From contig NC_051142.1 of assembly GCF_014839805.1 (NCBI RefSeq), positions 2,046,001 through 2,110,000 on the forward strand: a DNA stretch of 64,000 nt, read 5' to 3'. Each line of letters starts with the position of its first letter. The stretch's first letter is position 1. Shown here piece by piece: positions 49,955 through 62,356 of this stretch. Position numbers and translations under genes: made by a program. This DNA is from Manduca sexta (taxonomy: Eukaryota; Arthropoda; Insecta; Lepidoptera; Sphingidae). A model generated the notes under the pieces. That model had not been told where the DNA came from. It searched no databases and worked only from the letters and a program-made list of their open reading frames with translations.

Positions 49955-52900
49955 ATGGATTCCGAGGTGAGATGAACATTATTTTACTGTCTACTTGATT
50001 GTTGCTTATCATATTTTCTCATTCTAAATGATTTCTGTATTATTGTAAAACATAAAATTAATATTTTTACCATAGTTCACATATATAGGAATACATTATA
50101 CAAGATCATTCTCTGACAATCTAATATGTACGTGGAGTTTTCAAACAGAAGTCAGAATTTAAGAGCTTCACAGCTTGAACACGCATCTCTACACTCAGAT
50201 AGAGCTGTATAAAATAAATTTGAATTATATTTCAGAATGCTGTTCATACAGGATATTTCAACGACGGCATCAGGCGCATCGACATAGTGCTGGTGTTGGT
50301 TGACGATGGCGATCCTAAAACAGATGAAATAAAGACCACGTATTTTTTAAACATTTTGAAAGTTGGTCTGGAAGTGGAAGTTGAGAATGGTGTGGTAGGT
50401 GCAGCAATGAATGAATTACAAATCTATGAGTCTAACACGTAACAGAGAGTCTATTTCGAAAAACGAACGGCGAACCGTCGGTCCGAAACGCAGAAACGAC
50501 GAACTTCGGATTTAACTTTACTACAAAATGACTTCGGATCCGTCACCGTTCTGTGCCTACCTTACCTTAGTGGTAGGATCAATTCCCTGTATATATTTTT
50601 TGGAGAAAGCAGTTGTACTTTATCCTCGCAGATGGTTTTTTAAAAAGGGATGGCGAATCCCTATAAATTCTTACAAATTCCATGTCTGAAATATTGCGGT
50701 GAACCGATCGGATCCCTCGTCGAATTCGTCGTCAGATCTATTAACACTTCGTAGTAACAAAAAGAGGGATCCGGAATCCGAAACTACGGATTTCGTTTTT
50801 CTAAGTAGACCCTCAGATCTAAATGGCGACCTAGCTACAATATAATGTAAGTAAGTATAAACATATTTGTACACTGTTACAAAATATAGTAACAATAATA
50901 ATATCTTAATACCTTTTCTTCTATGGTGTAACCACGAGATGCTAGGCAGCATGAGAACATCGTAGAGCCATTGCCCGCATGTGCCAAAGGCACCGTAAAT
51001 GTATGAGCGCTTTCGATTTAAAAAATGACAGTCATAGATTCTCTTGGCGGGGGTGGTTTAGAAGTCACTGATAAATGGATGAGGTCAACAGATTTTTTTA
51101 AATCGGCACGCCCGTTTGGTGAATCTATGACAGTTCAATTCACTATGGAAGAATTAAATTGTAATGCCGTTTTATGAGATCACCAACTTAAAAATATAAG
51201 ATAGTTTACGGGTAGATAATTTAAGAAATAATGTGTCTTTCAGATGAAGTCCCATGCGCAGTATATTTTCGTGAAAGTCCACGCGCCCGACAGTGTGCTC
51301 CAACTGTACGGCGACGTGTTCAACATTCGGAAACACTTCAAGGACAACCACGTGGAGTTTGTTAATGCTGGCAACATGTACATGAAAGTTCTGAGCACTA
51401 TTTTACCATTCTTGTACGATAATCGCGAAAAGGAATGGATTAAGATTGTCCGGTAAGTTATTTGTTATTAAAAAAGAAATTGCATCTAACAATCAAATAA
51501 GTATTCGAGACCGCACACGTTTGTTTGTCAGTATTCTCATTGTTTGTAGCAAAGGCTCCCATACTTTTTTTGTTCATAGACCCCTTTCAAAAGTTGGTTT
51601 ACAAGTGCCGCCCAGCCATCTCCGGGGGCGGGCAGTTTTGCTGGGGTCACCGTTACTCTAACAACCCCTATCAAAATTAAAGTCAAGCCAACATTTTAGT
51701 ACTTTACCAAACCGGATAAATTTTCATGCATAAATAGCTTACGAATTGTGGACTCCGATTTTTTGTCACGCCAATGTAGACCCTTGTCAGTCTCTCGTGG
51801 ACTCCTGGAGGTGCACCTGGATCAGTTTGGGAATCAATGGTTTATAGTGTATCGTGTAAATTATCTACGAGGGACTGATAGGGGCATTACACGCACATAT
51901 TAACACCTCGGCGTGGACGTTAAATCGACGGGCATCGAATCCTGAGACGGAACTTTTTCTTTACACTGAACATTTGTTCTCCTCTAACGCTGTCATGACA
52001 TATTAGAGCGTCAAAATACCTACGATTTGTTTTCAAGCAGATGACAGTCATAGCTGATCAAATTGTTACAGGAAGCAATATCCGGGACAAGGAATCTTTT
52101 CCACGCTAGAGAGAAGTCAAATTGTTTACAGAATGCTTTTAGTATTGCCGTTCGGCAGTAATGAAAATTATGTCGGCTTGGAAAGGTAGCTTCATTTCTT
52201 TTTTTAGGCTATAAGATGTCTGCGATCTGCCTTGTCTCCTATGCCATGACAGTTTTTCAAAAACCGACATAAAAAGTTGGTGATCGATTCGATTTTTTTT
52301 TAATGATTGTTATCTCTGGACTGGGTCATTTATGAACTGATTTGGATTTTTCTTTTTGCGAAATATTATACCTCCAGATTGGTCCCATAGAATCTTTTTC
52401 AAAATCGATTCAGTAATTTGGTTTTAAAACTAAAATTATAATTAAATAACTATGTCGTTCAAATAAATGAAATTGCGAATTTCGCTTTCTTAGGACGTTT
52501 TTAGTTATGTTTTTGCGTTGGGTTTGGTTGTCTACTTGTTACATGCATGCATAATATATATGGCATCACACCTTTTCCCCTTTTCAGGGGTAGGCAGAGG
52601 TCAGTTATGTTCAGGTAAGATAGTTTGCACTCCAATATGTAGGGATGAAACTGGCTATAAGTTACTACTTATAGCCAGTTTACAGTTATAATTCAATACA
52701 TATTGTGATACAGCACGTTATTGTGCAGGTTGATACAGAATAACATTATATTGGACGCGTACGCGCTGCACGACGGCCCCTACTTCTTTTTGCCTAAACA
52801 AGACATCAGCAACAAAGTGAATGCCCGACAGGTAATTGTTTTATACCAGTAGAAAAGGGTTAACTGATTACTTAAGCTAGTAAGCATATTATTGATTACT

Positions 52901-55900
52901 GATCATTGAAGTTGTAACAAACCGTATTTTATTACATATAAATATAATATAATATTTTAAGAATATCGGTTTCAGAACCAGTTTTGGTTATTGCAAACTA
53001 AATACCTCCCGATATTACATGCCCTTATTATAATATGTAGCTATCTTAAATATTTTATATAAACTGCAGATACTTTACAATAACTGGATGGGTGCCGATA
53101 TGATTATTAAAGATCAACCTCTCAGTTTACTGCAAGAGTATTTTGGTGAGAAGGTATGTGCTGTTTTAAAGGTGATTTAGTCCGTGTAGAAGTATTTTCC
53201 ACTTATGAAAGTGCTTAATAATTATTTCTTATGTTTCCGCGAATATTACATTAATACATGGTCCCCCCCCCTCCGTCACCACGAAGACTGCAAAGTCTTT
53301 GAAACGTCGGAAAAATAAATATAATAACCGCGATAAAATCAGAAAAATAGTTTAATTTTAAAGTAATTAATGTCAAAATAGATATGTTATACATTGTGAG
53401 AGGGTCTATATTTTCTTTCAGATAGCGTTTTATTTTGCGTACAGCGAGTTTTTCAATCGTGCGTTGATTTTATGTGCTGCCGCTGGCGCGTTTATGACGT
53501 ACCTGGCGTATCAAGAGAATACAGCGCTGTGGGGGTTCTTCAAGCGTCGTGGGCTAGAGTAAGCAATTGTACAACGTGTGTTTACCCCGGAATCTTATAG
53601 ACGAAACATTGTAGGACTTACTGTGCCCTAAAAGTATCATGTAATGGACGAAAGGTTTCCTCGACAAGTTGTACGGAACAGTGTGTAAGCAGAATGCGGT
53701 GTGTTGGGTTCACATTATTGGCAGTTATATTACAAGGCATTAAACTTGGCATGCAATAAAAACTTTGTAATATAAATCTGTTGGTAATTTTAACAATGTT
53801 TGTCAAGGAAGAAGAAGCGATAGATTAGTTGGGTGTGGAATGGACTGCCGAGACGAATGTCCGCATGTTCAAAACTCATGGGCACATATTTCTTATTTTT
53901 TTAAAGTTATGTGTGTATTATCGCCTGCTTTAACGGCGAAGGAATACATCGTGTGGAAACCTGCATATCTCAGAAGTTTTCTATAAGAATCTTGAGGGTA
54001 TGGGTTTGCCAATCCGCACTCGGCAGCGTGGGGGACTAAGGCCTAATTCCTCTCAGTAGTAGAGGAGGCCCATGTGCAGTAGTAGGACAATATAATACAA
54101 AGCTGATATTATTAGGGCATAGGGTCTATACTAAGGCTAATCTTTTTATCTTCTGTACGCAGTACCACCTTAAGTTGACTGGAAGATAATGTTTATGCCA
54201 TTTAATCCGCAATTTATGTGCAATGTGCAAATACATAAATAAATAAATTTCAGGGAGACATTCTGCATTACTCCTACAGCTAGAAGTACGCACCTGTGTC
54301 CAAGATGTCGTGACTTCGATTTGTGTCCATTTTACGAAGCATACACCGCTTGCAACCAATTATACCTTAATTTTTTCATAGAAACGACGAATATGGTGAA
54401 TTTTAGTCTTTTTATCATAGTATGGGGTAAAGTATATTTTTATCTAATATATATTATTAGTAGGTCTTATTTAGACCAAAATTGGAATTGGAACTATTTT
54501 AGGAACGATATTTGTTACACTTTGGAGGCGGCGGGAGTGTTATCTGTCTTGGCTGTGGGAACTTAATATGGACGGGGCTCATGTAACCAGGTGAGATGAT
54601 GATATTTCTTTTTAAGCATAATATAAGGTATGTGGCACGCATAATATACTTTGGGAATCCATAAATATATTGTTTTAATATTATTTACTAAGTGTAGCTC
54701 CCATGAATGAGTTGTTCCGATATAAGTCCTGCTGTGTATTTCGGAATTAAAAGATAGAAAGCTACTTGTAATAAATATAGCCCAACTCTACTAATGTAGT
54801 GCTCTATAGCTATGCTATAGTTTCTGCTATTACTTTTAAGAAACATTCAAAAATGTTGACATACTTTCGCATCTATTAGTATGAGTACGATTGAAGTAAT
54901 ATTTATAGTCGGGGTGGGTCAGCTTCAATAAGAGTCTATTTATTACAGCGTAAACTTTAATGCACTTAACAATTAACACTTTTACATAAGTACACTCGCG
55001 CGCCATGGACTACGTGACTCTCTCTGGTGGCGCGCAGGCTCACCCCATTGGTCGGGAAGATGTCACGTGCGGCGCCTGGATACACCTTGTTTCGGATACT
55101 CACCGTTACGAGGTGTATCGTGCAGGCAACGTACCGCGACCTATACGGACGGGGAGTCTGCTACTAGTCACCGCTATATATTATGAATTCTTGATGACAA
55201 AAAGTACATACTTACGACAAATATACAATACTTAATTGATTCCGTCCGTAAGTAGATATCTCATTTTTTTCTGTGAATGACGAGACAAGCTTGCCTTTCG
55301 CCTGATCGTAAGTGATACCACTGCCCATAAACATTAGAAACATCACCCAACACCTTTAAATACAAAATATTGTTTGGTATTCCACTGCGCTCGCCATCCT
55401 GAGACATGAGATGTTAAGGCTCATTATGTCCAGTAGTAACATTGGCTACAATGTCTCTGAAAAGAGTCGGGTATGAGAATCCCATTTTTCAGGCCTGGCT
55501 ACAAAATCAATTTGAAATCTATACGACGATCAAAAGTTACAGGGATTTTAAGAAGTTACGAATCAGTTGGGAGGAAGATTCTTCTTATATTTAAAGCAAT
55601 ATTTATTCTTTGTTTGTTTGTGAGTATCTACCCATTGTATTACTTTATACATTTGTTTGCATGTCTTATTTATGAGCTTCTCTGTGAAGTTTATTATGGT
55701 TGCGACTTCCACTACGTAAAGAGTTTATATTGAGAGCCGTGTAATATTGTTGACTTATGCGTATTTTCTGTTCTTGCTATTCCAAAGAGAATAATTTTCG
55801 TCTATACTCTATAGGTAGTTAGCATGTCAAAAAATTATTGATGATAAAATGGTTAGACCCACATTGGTACATGGAACTACCCACATATTTACTATGCTTA

Positions 55901-58900
55901 GGTATAAATGATACCTACATAATAAATTATATCGACTTTTTAAATAATTTATTTTGTTATTTTTCAGTTGGTTATTGTTTTCCCCATGACAATATTCTGG
56001 GCGCATTTTCAATTCGTGGTTTTGAAAGTAGCGAGGGATAAACAATTACTGTACCCACATATCTCTGGACTTTTTATATTTTCTTTTATTTACGGAATGG
56101 CTAATACGGTCCTTGAAAAAGTGAGCAACTTTAGACTAATTCTATCAAAGTGGCAAATATTATTAAAAAATCTTTACCTTTTGTTAAACAACTACATAAG
56201 TATATGGTACTTACATTTACAGCATTTTCTTTATAGGTTATACAGAAATTGTCTTATTTGGCAATTCGTATCGAAAATCATAAAACACAAAATAATTACG
56301 AAAAATCTTTAATTGTCAAACAATTTGGAGCGTCGATGATTTTTAATTTTTCGTTTTTCTTTTTTCTTGCTTTCGTCAAGGTAATAAAAAATTATTTATG
56401 TTTTTAAATATGTAAATATGAAGGAAGCCGACCGTGCACCAAGAAGTCACAGTCAGGGACTTAAGACATGTTTAGCAACGATCTTTAATATATCTTCGGC
56501 TAGTTTTCTTTTTGTTCAGTCGCCTTGCTTTTTTGTTAAATATTTTTATTCACATCCAGGTTTACATTTAGAATCGAGTTCTTATATTATGAGACTCCTT
56601 ACATAACCACACGTTGTTTGTTTTTTTGTTAAATTATTTTGTCCCAGAATATTATTATTTGAAGGGTCGTTTGTATACGTATCCGTACGATGTCAAGAAT
56701 TGGAAAACAATTGCTGGCATCGGAATGATGAACTGTGGTATAGTCACTTGCGCGCTCGAAGTGGGCACGTTGCTTTGCGTCTACGTAGTATTAAAAGTGA
56801 TAGTACTTAAAGGAATTCCAGCTCTCTTCAGGTAAGTTATGCAATATTTTTATGGTTTCACTGTTTTAAATCAGCCAGTAGAGCATTTTATTTATTTACT
56901 CTTAATTGTACAAAACACAAAAAAAAGAAACGATACAAAGAAGAAAAGAGAGACAAATGGCGGTCTTATCGCTCTAGGTAATGTCTTCCAGACTACCACG
57001 GGATGGATATAAAAACCAGAAATAGAAATAGAAAGAGCATTATAATAAGGCAATATAATTGAACATTTTATTCAATAAGGTTTAATTGTATAAGAGTTTA
57101 TTTGATTAAAAAATCGCGACTGTAAACACAATAGATTAGCTTTTATAATTAAATTTTGTGGGAAGGTCGACTTTCGCATATTGAGGTTCGCTTTAGAGCT
57201 GATTAGTTGTAAAATCTGTCGTCTTATCTGATGTATACACTCATGGTTAAATTTGAGGAATGCAATAAAAATTTTGAAAAATATTAAATATTGTAGCGTG
57301 AGGGTGTGGCGCGCACCCGCTCGCTTACTGAACCTCGACATGATCGAAGCTTACGTGTGGACTGTCCTTTAAAATCTTATGTGTCCATTATAATAATATT
57401 ATTAAATTTTTTATTACCTTGTTCTTGATTGGATGTGTTTTAAGAATGTTAGTAATATGTTTATGTAAAGCAATGTTAAATGGTGACATGTTCATACAGA
57501 TATAAGACCGACTATAACCAATGCAGATCGAAGAACGCTAAAGTGCCATGTTGGGAGAGGGAATTTAGATTAAATAATGTTGATGAGCAATTTATTATGA
57601 ACGAGTTTAATCATCTAGGTACAGATATAATTGAATACTGCAATTGTTTATAAATAATTTGTTTAGAGAACTTTCGACCCATAAAGTATATTTTTGTTCA
57701 CAGCTATGCAGTTTGTGCTAAGCACTTTCTTCGTAATATCTTTTCCATTGGCTCCACTGCTCATTTTGATTGCAAATACTCTGACTGTCAGGTAAATGAA
57801 ATCATATTTCGATATCCTCCGCGTCGTTGCCCGGCGGTTAATGCACTGACTAGGAGCTAGGTAACCCTTGCGAGGGAGATATTTATATCTCTAATACTTA
57901 CATAGTACGACTTTTTCAATGGCAGATCTCTCGTATCCGTGTATCTGTCTGGGTAGGTACAACCGCAATATCTACCATGCACTATTGCGTTACGGTTTGA
58001 AGGACATTATAGTCAGCATAATCACTGGAAATTATTAGATAAACATCTTAGTGACGAGCGCACGCAATCACACCTGTGTGATTGAAGGTTCGGGCTGTCG
58101 TATCAGGTACCATCAGACGTAGGGGTGCCATCCGTCCGAAGTTTCCCGGATTTGTCCCAGTTTGAAGGGCGTCCGTGGGCCGTCCGACAGGGGCTTTTAA
58201 AAAGTGTCCGGGTGTAACCCACACAAACACTTTTGTTGTCAGTGGAAATACATTTTTTTTTTGTAGATAAGCGATAAATTTAAATAAATCTTAGTTAAAA
58301 ATTAATTCATAATCACCCGCATGTTTAAATGGTTAAAAATTAAAAAATTATAACGATGTTTTTATTTTTATTCCAAAAAATTTTTTTTCAGAGGTGTCTG
58401 GGGATAACTCATATTTCGCTCAAATGTCTGGGATTTTGGCCGTTTTTATCCGTCGTCTGCAATTTAGGTGATGGCAGCCCTAATCAGGGGCGACATGCTC
58501 GTCTCGTCATTCAAATGCATAGAAAAAGCTTCCTTTGTTATTTAATTATTTATTTTATTGCTTTGCATGACAAGACAAGCTTGCCGTACGCTTGATGGTA
58601 AACGATACGACCGCTCATAAACAGCAAAAATACCATCTAACACCTTGAATTCAAAGTATTGTTTAGTATTCCACTACACTCGCCTGCCTGAGACATGAGA
58701 TGTTAAGTCTTATTATGTTCAGTAGTTATATTGGCTACAATGTCTTTTAAATCGGAACACAACAGTGATTAAACACTATTGCTTGGCGGCAGAAATAGAC
58801 ATTGCGGTGGTATCTTCCCATGCGGATTTTCACATATGAGAGACCTACCATTAGTAAAACAATTACTGATGCATATTATCATATTACCGATGCATTAATT

Positions 58901-61900
58901 GTTTGTGTTCAGGTACAACTCATGGTATTTGTTGTTGGGGAGCCGACGACCTCTCCTGCACAACTCCGTGGGCATGGCTAATTGGCGCAATATAATATTC
59001 ATGTTAGCAATGCTGTCTGCACTTGTAAATGTAAAGCGTTAAGTATTATTATTAGTTTTAGGTTTTGTATCCGTGTAGTATTTTATATACTCCTTGTGAC
59101 TCCAAAAAATTTTCAAACAAATGGTGCTTCACTGAAAATCGGTATGAAAATTATAATGTAGATATCTAAGTAGGTACGAGGCTTTTCATGAACAAAATCG
59201 GAACTAAGTGTTAGGCCGGGATTGCACATCCATTTCTACCATTTCTGAATTAAATATCTAAATGAAACAATATTACTTCACACACATGCTGAATTTTTCC
59301 ATGTATGAATAAAATTAATGATTCATTTTTTCTAAATACTAGCCTTGTTCTGCCACCCCTCCCCCCATACGCCTATGGCCAAGGGTAATCGCCCTTCCAC
59401 ATTTCAAGTTATGAGTGGACATTCTGTTAAGGATACATGTTTTTTTAATTATTTTATATTTTTCATTTATTTAACTCTTGGAACACAGTTTTAAATAGCA
59501 ATCACTAAAAAGCTTAAAAAAATATCTGAATCCAGAACCTTACCAGTGCGAACTGCTTCGATTATTCTTTCTAAACGTTTACCGCGCATGAGTTACAGAC
59601 GAGAATGTGCAAAGATTTACGATGTATTGCTGTAAAAAATAAGTTTTAGGTCGTTAAAAAACATTAACTATCAAAATGTTCCTTATTCAAATTAGGTAAT
59701 ACTATGTGTAATTATGGTAGAGACGCATGTAATTAGCAATTTTCGTTTTGAAATAAACAATATCCACATTAAATAAAAAGTTTAAACAATCAAGTAAACA
59801 TATTCCAGAAATATACAGATCGAATTGATAGATTCTAAAAATACGATAAAGCTATTTTTTTTTTCCCAATAGAATTCGATTCCATATAGCTTCGGGATGG
59901 TCTCATTTTATTTTTTGTTTGTTTTTTTTTTTTCTTTTATACTTTTTTGTTGTGTTTATGTGTGTGTAGAGAAATAAATGGTTTAAATGGTTTAAATGGT
60001 TTATTTGTTCTTTAAGTAGGTAATGTGGTATTATTTAAAACAATGTATTTCAGGTTTTGATGATGGTGTTTAATACGAGACTAGCGAAGACAACATGTTA
60101 TGAGCCATACGGTCACTACTACAATACGCCGTGGATCGCATATTTTTGTACCAATGTTTCTACATCAGTGGGTATTATTTTTAACAAGTTACGTAACATA
60201 TTTAGTTTTTATCAAGAGAATTGGTTTTAGAATGAAGTCCGTAGGAAAGCCTCCATGAGAGATGAATTTCCCAAAATTCTTTCTTAGTGCTCATCGACGT
60301 TATGTTATTATGTGAGGACATTATGTTATTGACTGCCTTTGTGGTGTACTATTGCCTACCTAGTACGATTACCGCGCTGAGGTCTGGGTTCCAATCTCGG
60401 GTCGAGCCAAAAAATTGTGACTCGGTTTTTCCGCCACGAAAATGAATAGGTTGCAGCTCGGAGTCAGGAACTTGGCGGTTTTACACCGTCGTGCCTTCGA
60501 GTGCACGTGAAATCTATCTCGCGTCTGATCTCTCTCCTGTCATGTCGGATTGCTCTCTCATCACTATGACAGTGAAGAGACAGTGCATCTGAGTATTGTA
60601 TAGTGCGAACATATTTGTGCACCATATCTACTGCGTACTTGGCAATTCTTCATCGAGATATGCCTATATGAACATAACATCATATTTTGCCGACAAAAAC
60701 ATACAAATAAGCTCCTATCCAACAAAAACATATAACATTCTACTAAGCAAAATTAATCGGAAGGAAACCCTATAATTATTGTCATATTGAAAAAATATTT
60801 AAACAAACTATAGGTCTCGAAATTTCTTTTTTATCCACACTGAAGCTGTTAGATATGTCGGTATTTTGGGACTACGGTTCCATGGCCCCACGTCTTATAG
60901 TTTGTGATCATATCTATCTGAGTAAATGTACATTCGTTTATTTCCCAGGAATATACAAAAGTAGCAGGCCCTCCGGGAGACGCATTCAAAGCATACAAGG
61001 GCTATAAACCGTCTGAATGTTTATTTCTTGGTAAGTCTTGTTCGTGTCCCTTCGTTTCGTTCTTCGTGTAGACCTTAATCTATGACCCTTATATATTTTC
61101 AAATGAAATCTTTATTTTGTCTCATATGTTCGACCTGTAATCGGCGAAGTCAAGTTGGTAGTGGAACGGACTGCCGAGGCAAATGTCTGCCGGTTCAAAA
61201 CCAAAGGGCAAGCACCTCTGACTTTTCTAAAGTTATATGAGTGCCTCAGTCCTGGTTTTGTAAATAGGCCATATAGGCCGCGGCCGATGGGCGGCAGCCT
61301 CTCAGTGGCGGCAGATTTCAGAGGACGCTCACTCGATTTAATTAATCATTCGTTTATTTAACTTTACCGCCTTCCATAATATAAACAAATGGAAAATTAT
61401 TAAATTTTTTAGAAATCTACATACATACATAAACCTGCCTACATGAGGTGGCGGAAATAAAGTGGCCTACACTCATAAAAAATATATATCCGGCACTGTG
61501 AGTAGGTATTTTTCGTGAATTAAGTATCTCTTGCTTTAACGGTGAAATAAAACATTGTGAAAAAACCTACACACCTGAGAAGTTATCTATAAGAATTTTG
61601 ACCGTATGCAAAGTTTGTCAATCCGCACTAGGCCAGCTTGGTGGTCTAAGACCTAATTCTGCTCAGTAGAAAAGCAGGACCTTGTCCAGCAATGGTACAG
61701 TATATAATAAAGAGCTTGAAAAATATAAGGGTCATTGATTACTTACTACTATTTTTTCCACGTACTGCAAAACTATGGTACCTATTGCCGCCAGCAGCAT
61801 TTCTGGACAGATAGGGCCTGGCGAACTTCAAGACAAAAGCGTATCGGCATACGCTCTTGTTTTCTGTAGGCCTAGATCATTACAACATAATACACCGAAT

Positions 61901-62356
61901 CTCACCGAAGCTATTTACTTTTCAGGTAGATATGGTATATACAGAGAGCGATTTACTTTATTAAACTTGATGTGGAATTGTGAAACCGAACACTTTATGC
62001 AGTACGGTGCGATTCAGGTATGTGTAGGTATTTTAAATTAAATTATTTAATCATTCATGATTACAGCCCTATCATTGCCCTATTTGATCATTGCCCTATC
62101 CGATCATTGTATCTAGGTCATCGTATCTACGTCTTAAGTGCGTCGAAATATAGCGAATGTATCACGCCTACGGAGACGCCAGTAGAGAATCGTATTAACG
62201 TTGTTTTTTAATTTTCAGCACGTTGTCATTCTACTGGTAATTTCGATAGTGCTGGCAATTCCTATGTGTCCCAAAGACATAGCAGAAACTCTAGCAATAG
62301 AGAAGAGAATCATAAGTCAGTGTTTCGTGCGCCATCAACGTAGGGACTTCCACTAA
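49955..62356 (+). CDS. Anoctamin (TMEM16)-like protein 2, phase break
   Basis: Twenty exons, about 812 residues: 49955-49966, 50236-50394, 51244-51452, 52072-52185, 52729-52831, 53070-53153, 53422-53558, 54254-54426, 54503-54590, 55493-55619, 55968-56120, 56237-56380, 56648-56831, 57500-57618, 57704-57791, 58913-59030, 60054-60167, 60949-61030, 61926-62017, 62219-62356. Family marks: FNDGIRRIDIVLVL, IFVKVHAPDSVLQ, DAYALHDGPYF, LYNNWMGADMI, HLCPRCRD, KGRLYTYP, VISFPLAPLLI, GSRRPLL. Exons pair with gene 1; six have identical lengths. The 13th exon (56648-56831) does not join the 12th in frame: one base is missing for phase to close. Both neighbours join their outer partners correctly. An assembly indel, a micro-exon or a real frameshift would each explain it. 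Ca2+-ligand positions read Lys/Leu, Phe and Leu, Thr and Asn. Exon 1 (four codons) is tentative. ATTAAA at 62396-62401. Confidence 0.82.
50446..50813. mobile_element. 368-bp TIR element, CAG duplication
   Basis: The left end AGAGTCTATTTCGAAAAACG and the right end (reverse complement AGGGTCTACTTAGAAAAACG) pair closely. CAG flanks both sides (50443-50445 and 50814-50816). The interior has TCGGATCCG-type palindromic pieces and no ORF. In intron 2 of anoctamin-like gene 2. Confidence 0.7.
52648..52681. repeat. 15-bp perfect hairpin
   Basis: AAACTGGCTATAAGT and its exact reverse complement are separated by TACT. It lies directly after a short repeat fragment with CCTTTTCAGGGGTAGGCAGA. In intron 4 of anoctamin-like gene 2. 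Confidence 0.7.
53259..53325. repeat. LINE/SINE 3'-end scrap
   Basis: GAAGACTGCAAAGTCTTTGA followed by AACGTCGGAAAAATAAAT contains a short palindrome and resembles a common moth repeat end. In intron 6 of anoctamin-like gene 2. Confidence 0.35.
53823..54118 (+). mobile_element. SINE (family B), best copy
   Basis: Head GTGTGGAATGGACTGCCGAG with TTCAAAACTCA (B-box-like), body CTGCTTTAACGGCGAAGGAA, CCTGCATATCTCAGAAGTTT, AATCCGCACTCGGCAGCGTG, TCTCAGTAGTAGAGGAGGCC, tail GATATTATTA. Relatives at 21205 and 61155. In intron 7 of anoctamin-like gene 2. Confidence 0.7.
54940..55190. repeat. GC-richer insertion-like block
   Basis: In intron 9 of anoctamin-like gene 2. Composition unlike the flanks (CACTCGCGCGCCATGG, GATGTCACGTGCGGCG). 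Unknown element piece; no termini identified. Confidence 0.3.
55270..55460 (-). repeat. Dispersed repeat (family C), reverse
   Basis: The reverse complement has GTAGCCAATGTTACTACTGG, CATCTCATGTCTCAGGATGG and CAAACAATATTTTG as in 49128-49430. It ends about 30 bases before the exon 10 acceptor. Confidence 0.65.
57920..58535 (+). repeat. Dispersed repeat (family C), split by insertion
   Basis: The left part (ACCGCAATATCTACC, CGGTTTGAAGGACATTATAG, TATCAGGTACCATCAGACG) and the right part (ATCAGGGGCGACATGCTCGT, CTCGTCATTC) rejoin if the TA-flanked element 58122-58480 is removed, as judged against 49128-49430. In intron 15 of anoctamin-like gene 2. Confidence 0.65.
58122..58480. mobile_element. 359-bp TIR element nested in repeat C
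   Basis: Ends GGGGTGCCATCC... and ...GATGGCAGCCC, with TA on each side (58120-58121 and 58481-58482). Body matches the reverse complement of 48186-48554. Confidence 0.8.
58560..58860 (-). repeat. Dispersed repeat (family C), reverse
   Basis: The reverse complement has GATACCACCGCAATGTCTAT, TTGTAGCCAATATAAC, CATCTCATGTCTCAGG and AAACAATACTTTGAATTC as in 49128-49430. It ends about 50 bases before the acceptor of exon 16. Confidence 0.65.
59980..60004. repeat. AAATGGTTT short tandem repeat
   Basis: Three head-to-tail AAATGGTTT units after a T-rich stretch at about 59920-59960, in intron 16 of anoctamin-like gene 2. Confidence 0.7.
60329..60690 (+). mobile_element. tRNA-derived SINE-like element (family D)
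   Basis: GACTGCCTTTGTGGTGTACT is A-box-like and GGTTCCAATCTCGGGTCGAG is a B box. The body has GTCAGGAACTTGGCGGTTTT and CCTTCGAGTGCACGTGAAAT. In intron 17 of anoctamin-like gene 2. Confidence 0.6.
61155..61730 (+). mobile_element. SINE (family B) split by a nested insertion
   Basis: The head (GTGGAACGGACTGCCGAGGC) and body (TTGCTTTAACGGTGAA, AATCCGCACTAGGCCAGC) match 53823-54118. Between them 61243-61498 is foreign, with TGAGT on both sides (61238-61242 and 61499-61503). In intron 18 of anoctamin-like gene 2. Confidence 0.6.
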
